Below, in pieces: positions 32,602 through 42,582 of a DNA stretch of 64,000 bases. A program made the position numbers and the translations under genes. Positions within the stretch are counted from its first letter, which is position 1, and every line of letters begins with the position of its first letter. Below the pieces are notes generated by a model, which saw nothing but the letters and a program-made list of their open reading frames with translations, had not been told where the DNA came from and did not search any database. This stretch comes from Hygrocybe punicea (Eukaryota > Basidiomycota > Agaricomycetes > Agaricales > Hygrophoraceae), in contig OY744469.1 in NCBI GenBank assembly GCA_963556145.1, forward strand, positions 4,312,767 through 4,376,766. The letters are read 5' to 3'.

Positions 32602-33347
32602 ACAACGACCAAATGACCCCCAGCAACAGCAACCGCAATCGCAGCAGCAGCAACCACAACGACAATGACAACGGCAACAGCAACGACAATGACAATGGCA
32701 GTGGCAACGGCAATGGCAATGGCAACAACCACGCACAACAAAAACGCGGAAAGCGAGAGAACTGGCCGGGAGAGTGGTGCACCCACCCCCGGTCGCCAGG
32801 TAAGTCTTTTTTCATTTGCTGCCGAATTTTCCCCACCACCGCAGACAGGCACGGTCCACGCGTTTGACCATCCCACCTCCATCCGCCCACCAATGCACCG
32901 TACCGGGCCCAAAGACGCCCCAGCCTGAAGATGCCCCAGCCTGAAGACGCCCCCAACCCCGTTCCACCTCGCGAACACATGGTGACGCGTCAATTGACGT
33001 GCATCCAGTGTTGCAAGGTCAAATAGGTGGTGAGGGGGTGAGGGGGCTAGCAGCATCCCCATCTCCTCTCCTCCCCGAGTTCCTACAACCACCCCACCTC
33101 CCATCCCACCTCCTGCTTCCCTCGTGAAACCCAGCGCCACATCAATTCATGTGTGCCTGGTCTTCACGAGGAGATTTGGAGGTTGGTTCGCGGTTCGAAC
33201 CGTGTTGGAACGCAGACCGAACACGTTGAAACCATTCGATGTGGTTCCAGTTCCGGTTCAGCATTTGGCTGAACTGAACCAACGGTTTCGGTTCCAGTTT
33301 TCCAAAAAAGGCGAAAAACCGGACCGAACCGAACTTTGGCAATACTA
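32303..33347. mobile_element. hAT-like element C, 5'-truncated, in the right palindrome arm
   Basis: The core matches elements A and B: an intron-like segment (32356-32402, GTAAGTAATG, TTTACTGAC, ACATAG), AAC/GGC triplets with polyCAA, a hairpin GGCCGGGAGAGTGGTGC...CCCACCCCCGGTC (32764-32795), a second donor-like GGTAAGTC at 32799, and CGTCAATTGACGTG near 32990. The right end has dense GGTTCG/CGAACC subterminal repeats (33185-33330), a different repeat word from A and B. The probable end is CTA at 33347. The left terminus is missing; homology begins abruptly at about 32303 next to the palindrome arm. Confidence 0.65.
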
Positions 33348-33399
33348 GTCAATGTCTTAGAAGGAATTTATTGCATTTTATCGGTGTAAACCCTAACCC

Positions 33400-33965
33400 T
33401 ATGTCACGAGGTCAGCTGTATCATGGCTGGCTATTATATCTCTGGCACTGGCCAATCCATGGCCCACAACCAGCCAAAGACCCATTAGGAACAGCCAACC
33501 CATGCGCCATGACCAGCCAATGTATTCTGAGTGTTGGCCAATGCATATCATGTTGACAGCTGATGTAATTAGAGCTGTGGCCATCCCAATATAACTGGAG
33601 CTTTGGCCAACCCAGGTGTTATGGCCATGTCATATAACCAAAGCTTTGGCCAACCCATGTTCCATGGCTACACCCAGTACAGTCAGCCAATCCATGTCTC
33701 ATGGCCAGCTGATAAACACACAGAGGTCAGCCAATCCATGTTCCATGGCCAGCCAAAATACCCAGACCTGTCAGCCAATCCATCTCCCATGGCCAGCCAA
33801 ACTACCAGGACTGGTCGGCCAATCCATGTTCCATGGTCAGCCAAAATACCCAGGCATGTCAGCCAATCCATGTTCCATGGCCAACCGAAATACCCAGGGC
33901 CATCGGCCAACCCATGTTCCATGGCTAGCCAATATATCCCTCTGCTTCAGCCAACCCATGCCTCT
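33400..33965 (-). repeat. 44-bp minisatellite, right outer arm of the palindrome
   Basis: Inverted counterpart of 26700-27410, units containing CCAATCCATGTTCCATGGCC and AGCCAAAATACCC. It ends at TTGGCCAAGCCATTTGCC followed by a unique mirror segment to about 34095. Confidence 0.8.
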
Positions 33966-34206
33966 CGGAACATGGAACCCTTGGCCAAGCCATTTGCCCT
34001 GGAGAAAGATATTGGTCGGCTGAGATTAGCTGGCCCACTTGGAGTGGGAATTGTCCATCTCAGCTGACCCATGTATCATGGGAAAGATATGCTGAAAGGG
34101 CTCGAGTTGGGCAAGTTAAGGTCCAAGGCTCTCAGCCTTGCACCTTCACTCGTCACTGTCTAAGATATCCCTGCTCCTCTCAGAGTGGCCATCTTTTCTT
34201 TCTTTT

Positions 34207-35120
34207 CCTGCAAAATGAATCAAATCCAGTTTGACCCTGCACTCCTCCAATGCCCTGACTTCACATCCAAGGTGTATGCACTGGTCCATGCCCCCTTCAT
34301 CAATGCCAATACCACAGACAAACAAGCTGCCCTACTTCTGGTCAACATCTGGAGGGCTGGAAACAACCTGGAAAAGCAACAATGACAGGATCAGCACCAG
34401 AACAACATTGCAGCACAAGCAAATGAGATACTATGTGAACAGGAAGCCACCAAATAGCAAGCATTACTGCTCGCTCAAGAACAGGAGGCCCTCCATAAGG
34501 ACATGATGAAGAAGAATAAGACAAAATACATCCCGATACCCAACTGACCAAAGCCCACCATTGCGCCGGTCTTTGCCTCCAACTATGCCACCAAAATGAT
34601 GGAAAAAGGCCAATACATTGAATTATGGTACTACACCAACAACAGCCTAGATGACACCATGAAAACTAGCACAACAGTAGATGACGATGCTATGGCAATT
34701 TCCCGAAACCCCAATGGATCCACTTCCTGGGTCACCATGGCAGCCACCCATCACTCCAAAAAAGCCATTGACAACAAAGACATTACCATGGGAGGACTTC
34801 TGTCAAGCTGTACCGAGAATGATACTAGCCATGGAAGCAGCAGAATGGCCTGTCGAGTGCGTCATCATGCTCACCACCTTCTGGGGCAACTTGCAGGTCC
34901 ATGAACTCAGGTCCTCCCATGACACATTAGACCAGAAGGCACTCCTTCTTTACCAAGCCAGACAATGCCAACTATGGCACCTCACCATACCCTCACCACG
35001 AGGTGCATACAACATCATGGTCATTATTGAAGACATCACGTGCAAAACCAGGGAAGAAGTTTATTGGGAAGATCGCAGAACCAGAGACAATGAGACGGAC
35101 TTCTGCATAAGTCTCCCTCC
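34207..35120 (+). pseudogene. Decayed repeat-associated basidiomycete hypothetical gene
   Basis: Starting at MNQIQFDPALL (34207), the sequence reads through in three pieces: to a stop at 34385, then a helical Gln/Glu-rich segment with stops, then 34596-34790 (GQYIELWYYTNNSLDD, DDAMAIS), and after a frameshift near 34785 the frame of 34681-35322 (LPWEDFCQAVPRMILAMEAA, FWGNLQVHELRSSHDTLDQK, ALLLYQARQCQLWH). These words match, in my recollection, a protein family multiplied in mushroom genomes near retroelements, but I know no function. Multiple stops and the frameshift make this copy dead. Confidence 0.5.
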
Positions 35121-35679
35121 CATACCTGTTTCCCATTCATCAGCTAATCAAGGTTCTCCACTCTATTCCATGAACATCACCCATTACCCACATGCTGGCC
35201 CATTGCGCCACTCACACTCCCATATTGCATGCACCTGCATTATGCCATCTGTGCCCCCGTTTGCACCATGCATCCCCATCTTTACCCCCTTTGACAACAG
35301 GCTGACCAATGAATTGGCTTAACACAAAGGACAGGTCCCAGCACCCCTTCCCACTGCAATTGAGACTACAAATGGCCTGATGATGCCTGGCGACGATCAG
35401 CCTCACCAGTCCATCACCGTCTGACAACAGATGAAGACTACTCAGAAGAGAGCCCACTGCCTAATGATTGGGAGTCCACTTCACTTGATGCATTACTGGG
35501 CTCCTAAAATATGGGAATCGCACCTCATCGGACTCCTTGTTTACAGCTGTTTTTGTAATTGTTGGCAGTAACTTGGCTTTTTTCAATCAATTAGAAAAAT
35601 ATGGACTTAGTAGAATTTTGAATGCTGAGTTGTGTATCTCATGAGATACTGGGATGGTTATGGAGGGAAAGTTGTACTA

Positions 35680-36187
35680 TTTCTTAAGGGCTATCAATTC
35701 CTGCAATTACATTTGGACAATATTCAGTGTATGGTGAGTTGTGGATGAAATAAAAGGTAAACCAGTACTTTGTGACACCTCAAATGATATTGTCAAGTAA
35801 TGCCATCAAATGAACAAGATTGTAAAGAGAAAGTTGTTCATTTTGTCCAGGGCTAAAAGTACATATACCGTGTTTTTCTTTATTCTTTGTTCTTTGTGCC
35901 AATATTTATTACTTTTGTAGTCATGATCTCAATGCAGACAAGCATAGTAATGATGTAATATTGGCTCAAAGAACAAAAAATACAGGAAAACACGGTATAT
36001 GTACTTTGAGCCCTTGACAAAATGAACAACTTTCTCTCTACAATCTTCTTCATAGGAGTTCATTTGATGGCATTACTTGACAATATCATTTGCAGTGTCA
36101 CAAAGTACTGGTTTGCCTTTTGTTTCAACTCACCACACACTATCTATTTTCTAAATATAATTACAGGAGTAGATAGCCCTTGAGACA
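35680..36187. mobile_element. Palindromic MITE with TA duplication (mariner-like)
   Basis: Two arms of about 235 bp pair across a short centre (about 35912-35963). Terminal repeats are TTTCTTAAGGGCTAT and TGTCTCAAGGGCTAT; TA flanks both sides (35678-35679 and 36188-36189). The surrounding sequence is itself a dispersed repeat whose other copy (54060-54170, inverted) lacks the insertion and reads straight through GTTGTACTGGGTGAC, so the boundaries are confirmed within this window. No ORF. Confidence 0.8.
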
Positions 36188-36229
36188 TAGTGGGTGACTT
36201 CCTGCAGGATAAATTTAAGATAGAATCAT

Positions 36230-36790
36230 ATTTTCAACCGAAAGTAGTCCGATGGGCCTTTGCCTCGGCTCCTTTGAGGGCTATGAATAAAATCTAAACC
36301 TGTCCTAGCATCTGCTAAATCATTGATTTGGGCATCAAGACCTCTCCATGCCCAAATCAACGATTAGTGTGCTTTGCATGAATAATCTGTTTCAGGACAT
36401 AGCCATCCTGTTGGCCCATTTCTCACATTCTGAAAGTTTTCAAGTCCTCTCGTTGTGCTGCTTCATCAGTCTTCAATAAGGTACATTGCCATCTGCGCAT
36501 CCTTTATGCCCCACTAGCCCGACCCATTTCAGTCCTTCCACCTGAAACAGCCCTGATCATGTCAGAATTGGCTGCTTCCAACTCCACCAATATCACTTGC
36601 CCGATTCCTGCCCTCTGGATCATTGCAATGTCAAATGGCTTCACGGCAAATGCAACTGGCTTTCTGAGGGACTCAACAATGAATGGGAGAGAATCTTTCA
36701 AGTTTCAACCATTTGTGCTCTTGCCGATTTCAAGGTGAGCAAGTTAACTTGGGCGTAGTTTACCCTGACCACTTCAGACCAACAGCTTCA
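36230..36790. other. Unrecognised sequence, no supported gene
   Basis: A 65-codon minus-strand ORF at 36504-36701 exists, but I see no family resemblance on either strand. A short inverted pair ATTGATTTGGGCAT / ATGCCCAAATCAACGAT occurs at about 36323-36365. Confidence 0.3.
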
Positions 36791-36795
36791 CTGGC

Positions 36796-38660
36796 TTGTC
36801 ATGCCATTCTTATTCAAGTTTATTGAATTCAGCCCTGCATGTCCTAGGCATGGCCACTACTCGCATGCATGAAATGGGTGCTGAGCTACAGTATCATTGC
36901 TATAAGAAGCCCACAAATCACCAGGATTCTGGACACTCCCCCCTTTCCTTCTATCCCCACATGTCATTGACACCTGACTCTTCTCGTATGTCTCTGAGTG
37001 TCAACCCATCGCATACATCCTCCGTACCCAATCCCCCAAGCTTGCTCCCATTGCCCACTCTTTATGAGCTTGCCCGTTCATTTGAAAGCAGAGTTGACTC
37101 AGTTTACCAAAATTCTCACAACCGCTGGGTGCCATACAATGGTGCTGTACCCATGGCTCTTGCCCCAGTAAGTCGTGCTCTTTACAATACAAGAATAAAG
37201 CTGAAGTCTTTGCAGATACATAATGATTCTCCACCGCATCACCCTCTAGATCAGCAACCATTCACACCTCTTATGGTAAGTTGTACACTATACACCATAC
37301 ACCTGCTAATAGTATATCAGGTGCACAATCTGTTGAATGCCCAGTATGGCAGTCTTCCTAATCAATGGGATCATTACCCCATATGTGTTCCTTTACTCTA
37401 TATCTTCCCATCTAATTTGCAGCTTCCAGACTCGCCATAATGATTGGGAGAATATGTGGTCAATGTCAGCACAGGCGCCATATGACTGTGACAGCTCAAT
37501 GTCCATGCATGGAAATGGCAGCACGGCCTCTCTGCCCTACACGTCTATTGCTCAATTTAATGCGACCAATGGAGGCGCTGCATGTGATGTGGAGTGTGTT
37601 TTGAAAGCCCCCTGTCATGCTGCAACTGAAAAGGTGGCTGGTGCACAATGCAAAGGGAGAGAAGCATCAGGTGGCTCTGTTGCAAAGAAAAAGGCTGTGA
37701 ACGAGTGGTCCCATAAACAAGGTACTAAGCACAAGGCTTATGCCGACTCAGATGAAGACAGCCTTAGGCCTACAGCAAAATGTGGACAACCGAAAGGTGT
37801 GGTAAACTTCACCTTGCACGATATCAAGGTTCTTCTAGATGAGGTTGAGAAGAGGTTGCCTACAGGCATGAATGGCTGGATCACCATGCATCAGTGCTTC
37901 TCACATTGGTTGAGGAACCATAACCATCCAATGAGGACTCAGGATTCATTGGAGAAGAAGTTTCATATGGTACGTTATTCCTGCCTGGGACTAATAACCA
38001 TACTGATGTCTCTTCAGTTGGTTAGGATCCAAAGCCAACTGGAGATGGTGTTTGCCCACCTCACATTGAGCGCAGCTGGAAGATTGATGCTATGATAAAC
38101 AACAAGGGTGGCACATGCAATCTTGATGACTCTGATCAAGAGGATGCGGACATCACAGACAACGAGGATGAGAGTGATGATGTGAGTGTCATCAGCCTGA
38201 ACAGCAATCAGGATGATCCAGTTAATCCAGCAGATTGGGTGCAACCAGGCCTGGTTGTTATGTGTGGCATTCAGGGACAGGTCCCAGTTTGGCGCAATGC
38301 TCATGGAGGTGATGGTGCAGATCTAGTCCACAAGATCACACAGGCATTTGATCCTTCTTCCAAGGTGGCTCGAGACCATCAATGATCACAGTGAGCACTC
38401 GCAAGTACTCAAGCATTGGTTGTGTCACAGCAGCATCGTGATGCTCAGGTCCTTATTGAATCCTTGCGCACACAGCTCACTGCGCTCCAGGGCCATGTTT
38501 ATGAAGCTGATTGAGCATGAGATCTCTTGCAGTTGAAGCTTGAGATGGGCATGAATAGCAATGGTCCCAGAGGCCCCATCCACATGCAGCCCCATTCCTG
38601 TGGCACCTATCACAAGAAGTTTCACAATGAGACCCACTATGCTGATGGCAGTGGGAGTGT
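36796..38660 (+). pseudogene. DUF6818-like gene with nonsense codons and frame changes
   Basis: Sequence similarity runs through several plus-strand segments: a Ser/Pro-rich N-terminal part (36796-37275), an intron-like gap, a segment with GQPKGVVNFTLHDIKVLLDE followed by VEKRLPTGMNGWITMHQCFS (37780-37970), an intron-like gap (37968-38013), then DGVCPPHIERSWKIDAMIN (about 38050-38110), an acidic stretch (DQEDADITDNEDESDD) and a C-terminal coiled coil (QQHRDAQVLIESLRTQLTAL, 38415-38495). The middle is the trihelix/SANT-like DUF6818 domain as I remember it, found in repeat-linked proteins of fungi and oomycetes and probably DNA-binding. After GHVYEAD the frame meets TGA (38512-38514) where an Arg codon is likely, and the frame changes again near 38384. 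I regard it as decayed. Confidence 0.55.
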
Positions 38661-38810
38661 CGTTTGGATTACAGACAACAAATTGAGTGATGGGGATCCC
38701 CACAAGAGGGCAATCAAGCCCTTACCCTCTCGTGCTCTCTCATGCACCTATACATTCAAGAGCGCTCTTTCTCCACTGCACAGACCCTCTGTTGCACATC
38801 AGGAAAAACA

Positions 38811-40412
38811 TTAATGCTCTGAGGCACTCTGAGAGAGTCTCAGAGCCGCTGTTATGTGAATGTTTGTTTCACCAAGAATTACCGGAGTTGACTTTGTTCA
38901 GGTACCTTCTTGTTGTTCGTGAGTTTTTAATATTTAAATAACCTATCAGGAAGGGGTTTGTGGGTATATGTACTATATGAATCAATAGAATGTAATAGTG
39001 AGGTCTCTTCAATTAAGAATTGAGACTTTGAGTAGGTATGAATAGCAATTGAGTGTGTGATGTACTGAAAATACTAATATTCACTACTGGAATATAAAAA
39101 TATGAACTAATGAATACTGATAACAATATTCACCAGTTGAATATGGATGGTTTTGGCTACAGGGCCTATTCAATCAAGAGTATCTCTGGGTATTATAATA
39201 TCTGACTTAAATCCGAAGCTTCAAACGCACATTGGCTACTAGTTCAGGGATATCTTTAATACCTTTTGAATACTCTGTTTTGTTTAGGATGAAACTTTAA
39301 CCTTAGAAGTGTATCTATTTAGGATGAAACCTTAACCTTAGAAATGTATCTAGCTGACTAATGCTGACTAATGAATTGATTGAACTGAGTGAACTGGGTG
39401 AATTCTCCTTGATGACAAGGGGAACTCGGCGAATGATAGAATGAGAGTGAACTAGACTGGATTGCAAGCACTAGCTACTGCAATGAGTAACTACTAGTAC
39501 TAAGAGAATGGGGGATCACACTGTGTGAACCCAACTGAGAGTGACTACTGAGTGGTGAGGGGGGAAATCCTACTGACTACTGGAATTTGAGGGCCCTATT
39601 TATACTGTTGGAGAACAATGGGGGACTGAGAACAATGGGAAAGTGAGAACAATAGGACTGAGTCATGAGAACAATGGATGGCATCAAAGAGGCTGTGAAC
39701 AATGGGCTCTATCTCCATTTGGACTGTTTAGAACAATAGACTGCTCAGAACAATAGACCATTGTCTTTATGTAAGCAGAATATCACAATCACTCTCTGAT
39801 GCATCCTATCTTATCATTATCTTATCATCCTCTTGTTCACATCTTATCTAATCATTTCCCATTATCTAGCTGAGCCGCATTTTGATCAATACAAGTAAAC
39901 AAGATTTGTAATCAATCCATTACTGCTAATATAGGTAAGAATGCTAGTTGGGCTTGTCTCCTTGCACGCGCAATACAGAGAAATATATAATAAATACTAA
40001 TGAGTGGGGGATGTGCCTCTGTGAACCATACATAAATGGCTAGGTCTGGGCATTGCTAGTGAAGCCATAATAAATGATATAAAAGTAAGCATAAATGCTA
40101 TCTGTGTCTGTTCACTAGCATGCGTAATGTGGAAAGGCATAGAATGGGTACTAATGAGTGTAGGTGTGCATCCATAGTGTTGCACTTAAATATCTAAGTC
40201 CGTGGTCCGATGGTAAACCCATGACATTACACCCAAAAACACTTGGGGTCATGACACCGCTCAGAGTGAGGAAAGCACCAAAGCCGCCAGAGCACTCTGA
40301 GTGGCTCTGAGAGCAACCTGCTTGAGGCTCTCTGCTCTGAGAGCACTTTAGAGCACTTTAGAGCAGCGTTAGAGCTGCATTTGAGCTGTACAGAGTGCTC
40401 TGAAAGCCTGGT
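38811..40412. mobile_element. Possible element with GCTCTGAG subterminal repeats, split by an LTR-like insertion
   Basis: AATGCTCTGAGGCACTCTGAGAGAGTCTCAGAGC (as separate words within 38813-38850) and a longer run of AGAGCACTCTGA, CTCTGAGAGC and GAGCACTTTAGAGC words (40257-40405) lie on either side of the LTR-like segment. Such dense palindromic words are what the ends of the hAT-like elements look like. I cannot show a target duplication. Confidence 0.4.
38940..40225 (-). mobile_element. LTR-like repeat, minus orientation (probable solo LTR)
   Basis: Read on the minus strand it starts TGTCATGGGTTTACCATCGG (40224), has a reiterated (C)CATTGTTCT(C/A) zone (about 39610-39770), a TATA-like AGTATAAATAGGGCCC (39592-39607), a leader with ACTAGTAGCCAATGTGC, and ends near CCCCTTCCTGATAGG (38946-38960). 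The order parallels the 2060-3487 repeat, which shares the leader words. No clear target duplication. Confidence 0.5.
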
Positions 40413-40702
40413 TTTTCTGCTTTTATTTACTCTGATTTACTCTGATTCACCCAGATATAAGTCATCTAAATTTGAATATAGTAAACGCAACATTGGTGGA
40501 AAGAGACTTCTAAATAAAGAGCAAAGGAGAAAGAACTCTTCTGAGCAGCCACTGCACTTCTATACCAATGCTGATTGTTCCAGCTGCGCGAAATCAACGT
40601 CATCGAGATCCCTGTTTCTGTGTCTTGAGCATGAATTGCGGCGTATTTGGAGTTTTTCCTGTGGAAATGTGCATCAGAAACATCCTCCTGGTTAAACACT
40701 TC

Positions 40703-42492
40703 CTACATGACGGTCTGAAACAAGGTCTTCATCTTCTTCTCCGTCCACGTTGGAGACTTCTTCTTCAAAGTTCCCCATGTAGCTTGATGATGAGCATATC
40801 TACTCAGATCACACTTTAAGATAACTTAGCATATCAGTAGTTTCATCACTTTACCTTGAACTAGCGACTTCGTGGCTGAATTGTAAGTGGATATACTCCC
40901 CGCTCACCCACTCCATCAATGCATTCTCAACCTAGGGTAAAGGTTATCCAGTTGTACACATCATGTGAAGTGACATAAACACGTACCGCAGTAACAACTG
41001 CCAGGATTACAGCCTCCGGTATCTTCTTCTGAGCGACCATGGCCATATATGCTTGGATATCAGCCTTACCCTTTCCACACCACTGAGTTCTGATGATGTC
41101 GCCAATTATAGGATGACCAAATGGCTCTGGATTTACCACTTCTCGTTTCTGTTTTGTGAGAATGGCCCATCAGTCTTCTCTCATTGAAAGCGTATTGAAA
41201 CTTGCCTCCATACTTCACCACGTGTGAACTTCGACCCATCCAAAACCCAACGTATCGCATTCTCTATTTCACTTTTTGACATGTTACCTAGAATGCCAAA
41301 GTGGCCAGCAATGCCGGCTTTGGCCTTTGCCTTGAGGTCGCCCCTTAAACCAGTTATCGCGTAACCAACCTGATCACCGTGTTAGCTCAACAGCCTACAA
41401 CCTCACCTGAAAACCCACGTATTCCATCAAATTATCCTGATAATCTGGATTATCACATGCCTTTTCCAAAGCTTCACGAAGCGACTGACTATCCTTCACA
41501 GCTTGTTGAATGGATTCCCAAATGAAGGCATCCTTGTCCTTAGGGAATGCATGGGTCAAAGCAATCTTCTCTCTTGCCATAGATTTGCCTGCATTTGCTA
41601 GACGCATTCCTCGTGGTGTGAAATTGTTCTTGGTTAGCTTTTCAGAGTGCCCCAGCTGAGATGTAGTGGTACGAGATGCCAGGTGCCGCTGGGAGCGTGT
41701 ACCCCTCCTGGATGTCTGGCCCTGGTCTTCATCTTCAAAGGTAACAGCGATCTATAATTGACCATTAGCAGTACTATGCTCCCTATCATGAAGAGATTAC
41801 CTACACCGTTTCCTATCACATTCTCATCCAGGCATCCATTCTGCTCATTCATATTCGCATTCTCATCGTCTGGAAGAAGGGTTAACATGCAGTAATTTGA
41901 AAAGGAGGAGACCGACGGTTGAAGTCATCATCGTCACCCAGCAGCTCATCACCCAGAACGGCATGCAGGTCTTCCTCATCAGTGTCCAGGACTAGATTTA
42001 ACTTGTGCTTCTTGCCTGTAGGAACTCTCTCCTCTTCCTCGTCGCTGTCCAGGACTACGTTTAACTTCTGCTTCTTGCCCGTAGGAACTCTCTCCCCTTC
42101 CTCATCCTCACTATCATCCTCCTCAGCCATCATCTCCGCATTGCGCTGGCGTACCACTCCGTGTAGTTGTTAATAAATATAAGTAAAAACATGATAAATG
42201 TGAACGTACGTGCATCTTCTTCCTCCTGCAACTGAGCAGCTGATTGTGACTTCATCTTAGCCTGAAACTGCTTCCAGAGCTTCAAGTCAGCAGTAGACAG
42301 GTTATCAATTGAGATACTTGAAGAATCAATTGCAGAGTCATCCTGAGATTCATCGTTGGCACGAGGCTTTGATTTTGGTTTGGGTTTGGGTTTTGGTTTA
42401 GGCTTGGGCTTGGGCTTCGAAACAGGCTCCGTTGCCTTCACACCATGTGAAGAAGCTGAGAGCTTCCCGCGTTTGGATGTCGACCTTGTCAT
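40703..42492 (-). CDS. DUF6532-like protein, 475 aa
   Basis: Eight exons join in frame: 42210-42492, 41917-42156, 41805-41869, 41407-41751, 41214-41369, 40987-41148, 40855-40931, 40703-40802. The N-terminus is basic with a striking (KP)n run (KPKPKPKPKPKPKPKSKP), then an acidic, Gln/Glu-rich region with an internal near-duplicate (ERVPTGKKQKLNVVLDSDEE and ERVPTGKKHKLNLVLDTDEE). The C-terminal 250 aa form the conserved part: GMRLANAGKSMAREKIALTH, AFPKDKDAFIWESIQQA, then AIRWVLDGSKFTRGE, HPIIGDIIRTQWCGKGKAD and AVILAVVTAVENALMEW. I match this to DUF6532, a large family of basidiomycete proteins of unknown function, often clustered with transposons. Both nuclear-type basic and acidic tracts suggest a chromatin-associated protein, which is inference. 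It is transcribed in the same direction as the TET/JBP gene just upstream (about 90 bp gap). Confidence 0.7.
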
Positions 42493-42582
42493 GAGGTAAT
42501 GAAAGTTGGAAAGTCAACCGAAAGTCAACCTAAACACACCAAGGACAAACAAATAAAAAGTCAATTGGCGTAAATAAAATTA

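Larger units (their letters stand above)
26580..34103. repeat. Giant imperfect palindrome, about 7.5 kb
   Basis: Left sequence recurs as its reverse complement on the right through several nested zones: outer minisatellite arms (26590-27445 with 33380-34095), inner arms of several hundred bp (27779-28270 with 31560-32302), triplet-repeat arms (28290-28800 with 30905-31505), acidic-repeat arms (28860-29250 with 30390-30850), and a central arm pair (29285-29780 with 29880-30375). The unpaired centre is about 29775-29880. Arm lengths differ because the repeats have expanded unequally and because a hAT-like element (32303-33347) occupies the right arm, while the left arm has about 330 bp (27446-27778) with no partner. 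No transposase or other accepted gene lies inside. It could be a giant foldback element or an inverted duplication. Confidence 0.85.

Noticed and set aside
36504..36701. Minus-strand 65-codon ORF as a gene
   Set aside because: No family resemblance, no neighbouring exons, and surrounding sequence is repeat debris.
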